Source: Chloranthus sessilifolius
Lineage: Eukaryota; Streptophyta; Magnoliopsida; Chloranthales; Chloranthaceae
Direction of reading: 5' to 3'
NCBI GenBank assembly: GCA_021018995.1
Contig: CM037586.1
Span: 148,966,060-149,030,059 of the forward strand
DNA: 64,000 bases
The number at the start of each line of letters is the position of its first letter. Position 1 is the first letter of the stretch. A program made the translations under genes and the position numbers. Positions 11,167-21,936 of the stretch are shown here, piece by piece. The notes under the pieces are model-generated. The model was not told where the DNA came from. It ran no database searches and saw nothing but the letters and a program-made list of their open reading frames with translations.

Positions 11167-12618
11167 CTGCAGTAATAAAGGAGCTCAACTGCAATCAACA
11201 AATTGAAAATCCAATAATTCAAAATCAATTTCTAATGATGTTACAATCTAAGAAAGGGAGCTAGATAAAAACATGACTGAAACTACATTTACAGCTAAAA
11301 TGTTCAACGACAAGCCAGAAAAGGTATCTGATACCTGTATCTTCAGCAAACGATAACAGGCCTAAAACCTCATAAATCTAAATGCATACACAAGCCAGGT
11401 TTTGCCAGACACCTGCTCAACCATGTACTTTTTTATTTTATTTTTATAGGTAACCATTGCTCGACCACGTAACTTAGACACTGACGCATCTGTCCGGCAA
11501 GGATAAGATGTGTCCAACACAGCAAATATAACTCAATCACAGGTATAGGGTGTCTGGTATGGAATTTTTTGGACACAAGGTGTTATTGTTAGATATACTC
11601 ATAGGTGGCAACATTGCTCAAGATCTTAAAATGTTAGATTCCTTCCATGATGGCTGGTTCAAACTTCCTAAATAATGAACACTTTGTTTCCAATATTAAA
11701 TATAGAGGGGAAATACGTTGGGACAGGACAAACACAAATCTATTGGTTTTAAATGTATTATTTCAGCTAAAATCGGACATATTAAAAGGCATGCACAAAA
11801 CATCAGTAAAGAAGGCCAATACTACAACAGTTAATTGAGACATGCAGAGCATGAAGCTATCAATTTCAAATATGATACTTCAGAATGAACACATGAAAAG
11901 GTACATTCATCATGGTGGTAGAAAGACAAAGTTAAGTAACTTGAGTTGACTAGAACATGACACAGAAATGACCCATATCAACAGATTATTAGATTATTTC
12001 AGTGAACTTTGAAACATATGTACCAAAATACTATATTATTAAAGAAATTAAAATATACCATTGAATGAGGTAAAATTGAGAGCTCCAATCAAAAATAACT
12101 TCTAATAAACATATACGTGTAGAATTACATTCATAGTTAGCAGCCACCCGTCTTTAGATATTAGTCATGAATTTCTTTATCATTTTTCATTTGACTCCCT
12201 CACACTGTCTCGCGACATCTCAATATGTTGGGAATTTTTTCTTACACAAGAAGAGGTTAAGAAATAACTTCCATGCTAGGCAAGACTAAACCTCCAGTAA
12301 TGAACTACCATTTTTTCCTAAACCCCTACTAAAACACTCAAACAAACATTTAAACAAAGACCTTTTGGGATGTAGTAATAACTGAAATCATACCAAACTG
12401 CTAGAATCATACCAATCTGCTAGAATCATATCAAACTGTTGAAAACTCATTCATTACTAAGAATAGATTTGGAGTCTAACAGTGCTCGAGCCGCTGTTTT
12501 TGTGTTACGGCACGGTGAGCAAAAAAATTGGAGAGATCAAAAGCTAACAGCTCGGAAGAGAATATAACAAGACCCGGTCAAATTCAGCAAAAAAAGGCAC
12601 GAGTTTCCTAGCAAAGGT
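11167..12618. other. Non-coding interior of the Pack-type transposon
   Basis: Intron-like AT-rich sequence; I see no exon. The frame at 11647-11838 has no recognisable homology. Confidence 0.4.
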
Positions 12619-12890
12619 GAGTAATTATAGAAGTAAAACACTACTTACATGCAAATTTTTCATCTTCAAACTTGGAACCATAGATACTCCTCCCTCCAGT
12701 TCCCTGTAGCCAGCCAAAAACAGAACATTTTAAAGAAAATTAACCCTCTATGCTGAGTAATTATAGAAGCAAAACACTACTTACATGCAAAATTTCATCT
12801 TCAAACTTGGAACCATAGATACTCCTCCCTCTAGTTCCCTGTAGCCAGCCAAAAACAGAACATTTTAAAGAAAATTAACCCTCTTGTTTG
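12619..12890 (-). pseudogene. Cyclophilin exon, tandemly duplicated, captured fragment
   Basis: Two copies of one exon with its splice edges lie 136 bp apart. The minus-strand reading of the lower copy (12703-12649) is GTGGRSIYGSKFEDEKFA, bounded by CTACAG and GTAAGT. The upper copy (12838-12785) reads GTRGRSIYGSKFEDE, then ILH. This is the GTGGxSIYGxKFxDExF segment of cyclophilin peptidyl-prolyl isomerases. The conserved arginine and hydrophobic-core exons on either side are not seen. The upper copy has lost one motif Gly and one A of the AAAAA run before the end. The duplication includes the neighbouring gagtaattatagaag and about 40 bp of flank. Confidence 0.78.
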
Positions 12891-14105
12891 AGTACAAGAG
12901 GGTTAATTTCAGATGTTTGACCAATATTTCCCAACTCAAAACATGGTGCTGAATATAGCAAATACCTCTAATACATGGGTGAAAAAAGTAGGTATTTGGT
13001 TGGTGTTCCCATGCACGACCTGTGGTGCATAGGTAATCAATTTTCAACATGTAAAACACCATATTCATCATTAAAGCACACATGGTACACTTGAGCATAG
13101 TTTACATGTAGTTGTGCCCAAAATTGCACCCTTGGACAATCTTTGATGATTAAAGCAGGGAGGGTAACAATTCGAACTAAATGAACAAAGTGATCTATTG
13201 AGTGGCTTGAATCTTCCAACAGGCATCATGCATCATGCCTGGGCTGAGTCCTCCCTAGGTAATGGCTTGCCGCTTGGCAACTTGTATTTGTTAAGATATG
13301 GTGCCACATGTACAATACTACTGATCCGTACACCCACAGATGGTGTAAGGGTCTGTCCACCTAATACCAGCTAAATATAAAATCCCAAATTGCAGCATTT
13401 ATGGACCATTGTCCAAATGTCCATTACGTGGCAAAGAACGAACATGGGTGCTAAAACATTTGGACAAGGATGGAAATAACAGTTACTAAAAAACCATAGA
13501 TTTGCATCTCATTTTTCAATAAATAAATTTATGCCATTTATTACTATTGACAAGCTAGGTATTCTTTGAAATTTCGCATATATTATGTAGAAACTCCTTT
13601 AGCTAGTACGCTGCCACACCCACCCAACTTGTTTTCTTTAAAAAGGGGATGGGCCTGCACCTCTTCGTAAATGCCAAGTATTATCTAGTTATAAGGTTGA
13701 CGTAAACACAATCTCATACACTTACTACTCACTTTAGCATTGACAACACTATAAAACATATGACCTACCCAGCAACCATCATAGTAACCAAAAATGCATT
13801 TTTACCAATAACGAAAAAAGACCAAAAGCACATTTTCACAAAGTTAATAGCATAGAAGTAGATTTCATTATTTGCATAGAAAAAACAGGGAGCCTAGTCA
13901 TCAAAATGTCTTACTAGAGACTCAATAATAGTAAATTTTGTATTATATGATTGATGAAATAATCCTAAAATTTAAAACCTCTTATGAATACAGAATTTTG
14001 ACACTCTTTTTCATCTTAATCAGGCAACTCAACTTTCCAATCAGATTCAAGTTACCAATATAATCCAGCTTGTATGTTGAACCAAGTATAACCATTAGTA
14101 TATTG
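12891..14105. other. Non-coding interior of the Pack-type transposon
   Basis: No exon recognised. It contains short frames without homology. Confidence 0.4.
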
Positions 14106-14184
14106 CAAGGATCAAAATTTTGGCCAAAATTATTGGTTTCGGTCCCCACCAAAACGATAATTTGGACCGAAATTTTGATCCTTG
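14106..14184. mobile_element. hAT-like MITE, 79 bp
   Basis: CAAGGATCAAAATTT at the left end is perfectly inverted at the right end (AAATTTTGATCCTTG), and the inverted match continues imperfectly almost to the centre. Flanks are GTATATTG (14098-14105) and GTATGTTG (14185-14192), an 8-bp duplication with one mismatch, as expected for hAT. Its terminus resembles that of the MITE at 24356-24668. Confidence 0.75.
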
Positions 14185-14400
14185 GTATGTTGATAATAAT
14201 AAAACAGCCGGCATGTGATGTAGCAATGGAAGTTAAACTTTCTATTGCAAAAAATCCCCCATCCGGTCCAACTAAAAAAGCCCTAATTCACACTCTTCGA
14301 AAATCAACAAAATCCATTAATTCCTTTAATACATAAATCAGATCAAACAAAAAAAAACAAGTAAAATTGAGAAACCACAGATCCTAACAGTACAAAGCAA

Positions 14401-14448
14401 CCTAACCTTGGTGAAAATTATAAAAACCCTAACCTTGGTGAAAATTAC
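14401..14448 (-). repeat. 28-bp tandem duplication of an exon-intron junction
   Basis: The phrase cctaaccttggtgaaaatta occurs at 14401 and 14429. On the minus strand this repeats the exon end TTTTCACCAAG with its GTTAGG donor, so two identical donor sites lie in series. Confidence 0.85.
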
Positions 14449-14628
14449 GGTTGAGGATTCGTTCTTGCAGATACAACAATGGTGGTTGTTGAGGATAAAT
14501 TGGAGGCGAGAGGCGCAGGTCGAGCACATCTCTCGATGACCACAAGATCCGTATGCCACACACCTTTTTAATATGTGATTTGACTCCGAAAATGCCCAAA
14601 TCACCTTCATTTCACTCGATTCCGCCAT
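14434..14628 (-). pseudogene. ZNF598/HEL2-like RING first exon, captured fragment
   Basis: From ATG at 14628 the minus strand encodes 65 residues and ends in phase at a TTTTCACCAAG/GTTAGG donor. VAYGSCGHREMCSTCASRL (residues 25-43) and HCCICKNESSTVIFTK (50-65) match the RING finger at the start of plant ZNF598/HEL2-type ubiquitin ligases, which mark collided ribosomes (family: VAYGSCGHREVCSTC and CCICKTE). The first Cys pair (normally SCAVCA) is replaced by unrelated residues, so the RING should not fold. The first-exon length and intron phase look like those of the family. No later exon of this gene is recognised downstream; the next pieces come from other genes. It is probably a captured and decayed fragment. 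Confidence 0.75.
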
Positions 14629-14870
14629 TAACGAACTGATCGAGGTCAAAATTGGGTGAAAATTTGGGAAAGAATTTCAAAATTAAGTCTTTGGATTGCA
14701 GAGAAGTGGAGATTTCGAGTAATTTTTTGAGAGATTAGAGAGAGCGAGAGATTTGAACGATTAAAGAGAAAAATAACAATTAGGGTTTGATTTGGGTTTC
14801 GCCCTTCGGGAGTTTAGATAGAACAAGAGAGAGTTGTGCTGGATTGAAGAGGTTGGCTATATATAGGGCA
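14629..14870 (-). promoter_or_regulatory. Captured promoter and 5' UTR of the ZNF598-like exon
   Basis: On the minus strand CTATATATAG (14866-14857) lies 229 bases before the ATG. A CT-rich leader follows with AAACCCTAATTG, a telo-box-like element common near the 5' ends of plant translation-related genes. Directly next to a true first exon, this is a plausible basal promoter. Whether it is active is unknown. Confidence 0.5.
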
Positions 14871-15129
14871 GGTTTAGAGTTGTGGCAGCGATTGAAGAAA
14901 AACTTCCCAGCAGTTCGGTTTTTTTTACACCATCACTGATATACCTGCTCTGTATTGGAGTTCGCTTGCTCCGATTCCACCGATTTGGGACGATATATAT
15001 AGAGAGAGGGGAGGGAGGGAGGGAGATGGTGCTAGGTTATTTTTTGTTGTTGGTAGAGACAAGATGAGAGAGAAGGAGCGCAAGAGAAGAGAGACAGAGG
15101 GCCTCTTGCTTAGAGTGGGTATATCATCG

Positions 15130-15279
15130 AGAAAATAAGACGGCTAATTCAGTCTTACTAACCGTGCTTATTTGTGCCTAACCTATTATTAATTTTAAGA
15201 TGCTTAAAGGCCGCCTCATTAAAAGACTAAAAAATTCAGTCTTATTTTCCATCTTTTATAAACATTTTTTTACCTAGAA
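15130..15279. repeat. Right subterminal repeats of the Pack-type transposon
   Basis: Copies of aataagacggctaattcagt and ttcagtcttattttcc repeat in both directions, matching the left-end motif family. The array ends near tacctagaa, after which LINE sequence resumes. Confidence 0.65.
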
Positions 15280-17038
15280 TTTCATTGATGCCCGATTGCA
15301 ACATTAATCTACTCCCATAAATATGGATAAGAGAGCCTTCCTCTAGCCATGGGTCTTTCCAGAAACTAGTATTCGATCCGATGCCACCAATGATGCAGAT
15401 ATGAGATCTGATCGTATCCCTGACTCGCATGGTTCCTCTTCAAGCCCAAGATGAGCTATTCGGCAAATTGCATGTCCATATGTAAATCAGAATAACATAT
15501 CTATGGGTGCACCACTTCTTCCATAAAGAATTCGACGAAACAAGATTCTAAAAGAGTTTTGAGAGGTCAGCATCATTCCAATCAAGGAGATGTTGAAGCC
15601 CCAATCCCCCTTCTTTAACTGGTTTACATAGCCGTTTCCAACTAATATGATGAGCCGATTGAGCAAGAGTTGGGCCTCTCCAAAGGAATCTAGCAAAGAG
15701 ACCTTCGATCTCCTTTATGACTCTTCGAGGAAGAAAGGAGACCCCAGACCAATAAATCTGGTAGCTGTTGAGGACCGTTTTGATAAGTTCAAGGCGGCCG
15801 GCATAAGACAATAAGCTACTTTTCCATCCTTTCAGGCGATTTCGGATTGTATCGATGAGAGGGGTGCAAAGGCTATACGACATCCGCGTAGAGAAAAGGG
15901 GAACTCCGAGATACTGCAAGGGGAGCGATCCCTCTTTAAACTTCAGATTTGAAAGAACCCTAGCTTTGTCATTACAACTTGAGCTGAATATTAAAGTACT
16001 TTTTGCTTCATTGACTTTGAGACCCGAGAACAAATAAACCTTGTCCAAAATATCCCTTAATCCGGCAGCAGAAGAAGGCTTATCTTGGGAAAAGATAAGA
16101 AGGTCATCGGTAAAGATCAAGTGAGAAACTTTTGGGGCATCTTTGATTTTATGAGGCTTGAACTTTCCGGCAGCGATACTTTCATCAATGGTATAGATGA
16201 TTGCCTCCATAACAATGGTGAATAATAATGGCGAAAGAGGATCCCCATGTCTAAGACCACAATGACTAGGAAAAAACCCATGAGGCGAGCCATTAATCAA
16301 TACAGAAAACTTTGGTGAAGTAATGCACAACTTGATCCAGTTAACCCACATAGGATCAACGCCAAGTTGATGGAGGATGTTAAGAACAAAATCCCATATA
16401 ACTTTGTCATAAGCCTTTTGAAGATCAATCTTCGCATAGAAGGCTTTCGGTCCAGATAGAAGGTGAAAATTTCTGACAAGTTCATGCACCAATAGTATGT
16501 TTTCTATGATTTTTCTGCCTTTAATGAAAGCAAACTAATTCTGACTGATAATGGAAGGCAATACCAAAGCAAGTCTTTTAGACAAAATTTTTGTGATAAC
16601 TTTATATAAAAATTTGCACAAAGAAATCGTCCGAAATTTATTGAGAGTAATAGCTCCATTCTGCTTGGGAATCAATTTTATGAAAGTAGCATTAACTGAA
16701 TCAGGAAGCTTATTCTTGCTGAAAAAAGTACTTATGGTCTTGATGAGGTTGCAGCCAATGATGTCCCAACGGTCTTGAAAGAACTCTGCCGAGAAGCCAT
16801 CAGGTCCAGGAGCCTTATTTCGAGGAGAATTATAAACGATACGCTTAATTTCCTCTGCTGAGACTGCCGCATAGAGAGTCATAGCCTGATAGGGACTAAG
16901 CTTCCTCTTAAAGGGGAGTTGAGGGATGCCTTGACTCCCCGAGGAAAAAAAGATTTGTTTGAAGTATTGGATTGCCTGAATCCCAATCTCTTTCTCATCT
17001 GTAATGCTTACGCCAGAAGGAACCTGCAACTCGAACAT
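15242..17038 (-). pseudogene. LINE reverse transcriptase domain
   Basis: Minus strand. RT begins with NSPRNKAPGPDGFSAEFFQ and IKLIPKQNG, continues with AFYAKIDLQKAYDKVIWDF, GLRHGDPLSPLLFTIVMEA, the catalytic FTDDLLIFSQD (usually FADD) and YLGVPLF, and then the thumb/linker region to GPTLAQSAHHISWKRLC. One TAG replaces Gln in ISQNQFAFIKGRK between the two long frames, and at least one frameshift follows near 15550. The domain is otherwise well kept. It is interrupted after GSRLMLQSGINE by the Pack-type transposon. Confidence 0.9.
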
Positions 17039-17039
17039 A

Positions 17040-18180
17040 CTATATTTTGCAATACAAGAGGCAATAGAGCATAGAAAAATTTGAAGTTTTTATCATCGCT
17101 ATTAAGCCATTGAACACGAGCTTTTTGACGCATAAACTTTTCTTCAATTTGCAGTTCCTTACGCAGCTCAAGAGAGGCTTCCTTCTCATGTGTGGCCAAC
17201 CCCTAGTTCAATTGATCGTTATCAATATCTACCTAAATTTGCTGAAGATTCCTTCTCGCTGCATCAGTAAGGGCATGAACAAAACCAAATGAAGAAGAAT
17301 TCCAGGCTTTAATCCTTACTTTAAGGCTTCGAAGCTTTTGTTGGAGACAAAAAAATGGCTTTTCCTTGATCTGAACATTCCAAACTTCTTGGACAAGCTC
17401 TCTGAATCCACCTTGATTGCTCCAAATACTGAAGTATTTGAAAGGTTTGGGCCCTACGTTCGCTCTATTCTTAATCATGATTAGAAGAGGGGTATGGTCG
17501 GAGATCAACGAAGAGCAATACTCTACATTGATATTCGGGTATAAATTTTGCCAAAGGGAGTTAGTTAGAACTCGATCAATTTTGGAAGATATGCGTCTCG
17601 GGCCGCACAATTTATTGCTCCAGGACTAGCAGAGGCCAGTTTGTCTCATATCTAAAAGCCCACATGAATCAATACAAGAATTGAATTCTTGAAGCGTCGG
17701 ATCATAAGTGGGCAGCCCACCTAATTTTTCAATAGGAAATCGTACAGTGTTGAAATCACCCCCAACAATCCAAGGATTGGAAATAGTAGGTGCAATTTTC
17801 ACTAAAGAGCTCCATAAAGATCTATGGTCGCCCTGAAGATTCGCTCCATATATAGCGGTGAGATTGAATTTGAAATTGTCCTGAATTCTAGTGACTTCGC
17901 AGTGAATGATTTGATTTGATTCCAGTAGCTTGGTGATAGAGAAAGTGCTCGGATCCCACATTATCCAAATGTGACCTAGATGATGGGACTCATAATTATC
18001 TAAGGTGTTCCATTCTCGACAGATGCGTCTCTGAGCTCGGCAAGCTTTTTTCGATCTTAATCTCATTTCACATATACAAAGTATTCCAATGCTATTCTTA
18101 CGGACGAAATTAGCAACCTCTTTTTGTTTATCGGAATGGCCAAGACCTCTGATGCTCCAAAAACAACATTCATTGGGAAA
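17040..18180 (-). pseudogene. LINE APE-type endonuclease domain
   Basis: Minus strand reads FWSIRGLGHSDKQKEVANFV (family NxRGL), LCICEMRLRSKK (family ExKL), then WIVGGDFNTVRF with the metal-binding Asp, then SKIDRVLTN and SSLISDHTPLLI with the conserved SDH. This is the target-nicking endonuclease of L1 elements. Decay is moderate: stops or frame changes occur near 17620 and between 17010 and 17240. The usual NxRG Asn-rich start and the E of ExK are altered. Confidence 0.85.
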
Positions 18181-19790
18181 CTGCAGGGGATGGGATGGGT
18201 TTGCTAGACCTGGGTCTAGTAACTGACGTGTCTGATGGCTGTTTGTGATTATTTTTTGCCACCTTCGGATTATGTTTCTTGTGAAACTTATCATTCTTGA
18301 TAAGTTCACCCAGTAATACCTCCTTCCTCGGAAAAGAAGGGTCAGCAAGTTTAGAGATATTGAAACCTGCCACAACTTGAGTAGATGAGGTTACATCGGT
18401 AATATCCTGTAGCAGTTCAAACGGATTCGAACTTGTGATCGGAGGCGGCAGAATTGGCTATTGAAAGGATGGAGTTTGCTCGGTTGAATGTTGCCTTTTC
18501 GATACTTGCCTCTCAAGAGTCCTATGGCTAATCTTGTTGGCACAATCTGTCGGATTTGTAGAATTAGTTTCCAGATTTGTTAGGATATTCGGCAAGAAAA
18601 AAGAATGGGAGTTATTGCCCGGTTTGGTAGATTCCTTAATAGTAGCTCCATTCTTTCTAATGTTTCCTGATTCTTTGCTAATCTCATTAGCACATTCAAT
18701 GCGAATGGCACTCTCATATGCTAGTTTTGAACTTTCCAGATTGGTAGTTGCACAATCAATGGGAATGGGTAGCCCGATTTCCAAACTTGGAGAGAGGATC
18801 TCCGTTGAATTAGCATGGGATTGACCATGCTTAATTGACTCTCCAGTGGCCTTGGGATTCGTGTCAGCACCAGGAATGGCCAAGGATTCATCTCCTTCAA
18901 TTAGACTGGTGTCCTTCTTTGAGCCTGAAGTCTTTGCAATGGCCAATTCTTTCACACCTTTCTTCTCTATCCAGATATGTCTTTGTTGGGGAATCTTTTT
19001 CTAATTTTTGGAGCATTTCTCTGAGGAATGTTCAAACGAGTGGCATGATTTGAAGAGCACTGGTTTCCATTCATACTCCACCCATTGATAGAAACAGTCG
19101 CCATTTTTCCTACTAAGCGTGATACCGCTCGGGAATTCGAAAGTCGCATCGATTTCAATGCATATCCTTGCGTAGGATAATCGAGACCGGGTGGAGGTCG
19201 GCCCATCGGCGTGGATAGGAATGTTGAGACTACTAGCAATTCTACCCAAAATATTTGGAGACCAAAACTGGATGGGCACCTTTGGAAGCCGAATCCAAAT
19301 AGGAACCGTTTTGATCATCTCACGCTCTGGTTTCAGGTCTGGAGTCCATCGGCGAAGAATGAGGGGTCATCCCACAATGGTCCATACGTCAGCATCAAGG
19401 ATTCTTTCCAAATCCTCTTCGTTTGTGAACTTGAAAAGAAAAAATCCATCATCGAACGAAATCAGACCGACGTTACCTTTGATTTTCCATAATCGAGAAA
19501 TAGCAGCCTTAAGTCCTAGGTAGTACGGTTTCAATCCGAGTACATATCCCAATAATGTATTGTTCCACCGTCATGACTCCGATTGGATGTCTTCCTCGGG
19601 GCATAGAACCATCCAATCTTTAGAACTAGGAAAAAACTCAAGCTTAGAGTAATTGTTGGTAATTTTGCTATTACTAAACAAATCCGCCCACTTTCCTTTG
19701 GCATCGGGAGGATTCTCCGTGGAGGAACAAACCTCCGAAAGCCAGGGGAGAAGAAGAAGCACACAGAAAAAGACCTCACACAAAAATCGA
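18181..19790 (-). pseudogene. LINE ORF1 (DUF4283, degraded zinc knuckle, linker)
   Basis: Minus strand. GYVLGLKPYYLGLKAAISRL and DGFFLFKFTNEEDLERILDA form DUF4283, the RNA-binding N-terminal domain of plant LINE ORF1. VPIWIRLPKVPIQFWS follows. VEYEWKPVLFKSCHSFEHSS then EKC is a zinc knuckle that has lost its first Cys. A Ser/Thr-rich linker runs to the endonuclease. The upstream CT-rich and GA-rich stretch to 19852 is probably the 5' UTR. Frameshifts separate the start, DUF4283 and knuckle parts. Confidence 0.82.
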
Positions 19791-19852
19791 TGGTCTAGAG
19801 CTCAAACGCTCTCTCACCCTCTCTCGTTCCCTTTCCAGTTGCAGGACTTTTC

Positions 19853-20520
19853 TTAGTGTTTCAAAATTAAGTTTATATTATCATTAATAATTCAATGGCA
19901 AACTTGTAAAATAATTCAATGGCAAACTTGTAAATATTTTCTCTCTAAAGTGTCTTTTCAAATTTTGATTTATCTGTTTACCGTTAATTGAAAAGACACA
20001 AGTCTGGCATCTCTTCACTGTAAATCTGAAAAGACACAAGTGAACCGATTTTATCTCTTTACCATTGTCTTTTTCACAAGTCTTGCATCTCTTCATTATA
20101 AATATGAAAAGACACAAGTGAATCGATTTTATCCCTTTATAGTTATTTGAAAAGACACAAAACTCTTCACACTTATCTGAAAGGACACAATCTTTCAAGA
20201 TTTTCTCTATAAATAAAAATCAGATTTGGGTTAAAAAGACACAACATAAATAATAATAACATCTATTGCTCCTCTTTTCTTATGTTCTTATTTTTTTTAA
20301 TACCTTTTTTTGTATCAGAAAATCTGTGTGGCAGGTTCTTTCTCAAGCAAGTGCAATCTAGAAAATAACATATTGTTATTGACAAGACCGGGCTCTGTTG
20401 TATCTTGAAGGCAGATTCGCTTAGAACTCTATTGCATCTTCGTTTATTCGACGGAGTGGGGGCGTCTATTGTCTTTAAGACAGCATAGTGAACTACGTGC
20501 CCCGGAGCCATTATCAATAA
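19853..20520 (+). repeat. Copia 5' LTR, main part
   Basis: Direct repeat of 21970-22627, beginning at the LINE target duplication. Its first 40 bp are at 2799-2838. Internal copies of aaaagacacaagt and catctcttcac recur about every 65-70 bp. Confidence 0.85.
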
Positions 20521-21936
20521 TTTAAAGACAATAGATTGTTCTAATGACTTAGAGCATAAAGTTCATGAATCAAAATCTCATCAAATTTGACCGATTTGAT
20601 GGATCAAATTTCAAAAGATGGCAGTAAAAGGTATAATTTATCTTGCGATAATTTAAGATTGCTTACGTCCTCATCACACTATGTCTACCAATTTTTATAG
20701 CAAAACAGTGGAAAGTACGATTAGTGGAGGATCAGATGTTCAACTCAAATGACTAAAAGATGACTAAGATTGTCGGGACCACATTCTCAATGTATTGAAT
20801 GATAGGTTATTCAACACATTCTGTAAGTGCACTATTACTAAATATTTTGATATTCATTAGTGAAAAAGTACCTAATTGTGAATACAGGTACAAAAACTTT
20901 TCTAGTCTCTAATATTTTAATTTTAAAATGATTGGAGATAAATTGATTCTTGAACAAATTTAAGAATTACAGTTTGGCGTCACTGAGATAGAAGTCTTAT
21001 GCATTTAATAAAGTGTATTAGACCCAATATAATATTTATAGTGGGAGTATTGAGTAGATTTACTTGCAACTTAGGGTCAGAACATTGGGAAGCTATTCAT
21101 AGAGCATTAAGATACTTGAAAGGAACTATGCATTATAGTTTTACTATATAGTGGCAAACATGAGCTCTTAGCATGATTTACTGATGCTACTTGGATTTTT
21201 TACTCCTTTGATTCGAAATTCACAAGCAGATTGATTTTTACTTTGGTAGGAGGAGTAGTATCGTCGAGATCTAGAAACAAACATGTCTTTCGAATTCAAG
21301 TATGAAATCGGAGTATATAGCATTATTTACGGGAGCAAAAGAGACAGAGTGGTTTCGAAGCTTACAAAAATACTACCCAGAGATATAGTATTGAAAACAT
21401 CGAGGGGGATGAGCTTAAGACTGATATCTTTAAAGGCATAGTAGTTGAACCTCAACTTAGTAGAGTTGGAGATTCTAAATTCTAAGGTATGTTACCTATT
21501 AGTCATCCCTATGGTGTTAAATTTCGTACACATCTCTTGTAATGTGAGAGGGTGAGTTTAACTCCTAATGATTCTGTAGGCATTTATTTGGTAGGGTGAT
21601 AAAGTGGTTACAAGAGCACCTGTGACATATTCACTTATATGAGTATGAAAGTGAAGTCGCTTTAACAGAGATTCGGTCCTCTCTTTGAGATACTCATGAA
21701 ATCAGGATTTTAGCACATGACTGTAAAACGCGGGCCTTATGCTACTAATGATTTAGGTCATAGTAAGTATATATATAATTTCGATTTATTAGATAGGTTT
21801 TAAATTTAAAGTCCTTACAAACTTTGAGTTGTATGTAATAGTCAAAGGTTCAAACCGTTCGGTACCTCTAATGATGCTTAGTATGATCGCTTTGATACAT
21901 ATATTTTTTTATTTTATTTTGAAACAAGTGGAGGAA
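20521..21936 (+). mobile_element. Copia internal region, remnant
   Basis: Near the left LTR a gag-like start (FDGSNFKRWQ) is recognisable. From about 21060 the copia RNase H end is recognisable by EHWEAIHRALRYLKGT-like and SMKSEYIALFTGAKETEWF wording. Most of gag, integrase and RT is not present. The coding region is heavily broken. GTGGAGGAA just before the 3' LTR is the purine tract. Confidence 0.7.

Larger units (their letters stand above)
4161..15279 (-). mobile_element. Pack-type DNA transposon (CACTA-like), carrying host gene fragments
   Basis: This block interrupts the LINE between two parts of one reading direction (GINE at 15.28 kb and VTVAEMIRDD at 4.16 kb). Both ends carry dense inverted copies of a TAAGACGG...CCGTCTTA motif (4180-4230, 6665-7000 and 15130-15250), the subterminal-repeat style of plant CACTA elements. 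The ends match loosely: AACTACGTCAAAATAG on the left, TTCTAGGTAAAAAAATG on the right read inward, with AAATAAGACT a little further in on both. No clear target duplication is visible. No transposase is seen. Inside are pieces of at least four host genes, all minus strand. A Mutator-like origin is the alternative. Exact ends are uncertain by tens of bases. Confidence 0.62.
2839..19852 (-). mobile_element. L1-type LINE inserted in the copia 5' LTR
   Basis: A minus-strand LINE has ORF1 (DUF4283 and a degraded zinc knuckle), APE-type endonuclease, reverse transcriptase, zf-RVT and RNase H, reading from 19.8 kb down to 3.0 kb. TTAGTGTTT occurs at 2830-2838 and 19853-19861 and is duplicated copia LTR sequence, so both LINE ends are fixed. 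The copy therefore looks full length at its 5' end. It is split between the RT and zf-RVT regions by a DNA transposon at about 4161-15279. It is a dead copy with several frameshifts and stops. The 3' end on the minus strand is a T-run followed by AAAA rather than a plain poly(A) tail. Confidence 0.82.

Noticed and set aside
9072-14870. A functional minus-strand multi-exon gene
   Set aside because: The exon pieces belong to unrelated proteins, several have frame losses, and the RING has lost its first Cys pair.
4161-15279. Helitron as the vehicle of the four captured genes
   Set aside because: The one-way orientation fits, but I find no 5' TC, no CTRR 3' end with a preceding hairpin and no A/T insertion site, whereas both ends have inverted subterminal repeats. 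Not fully excluded.
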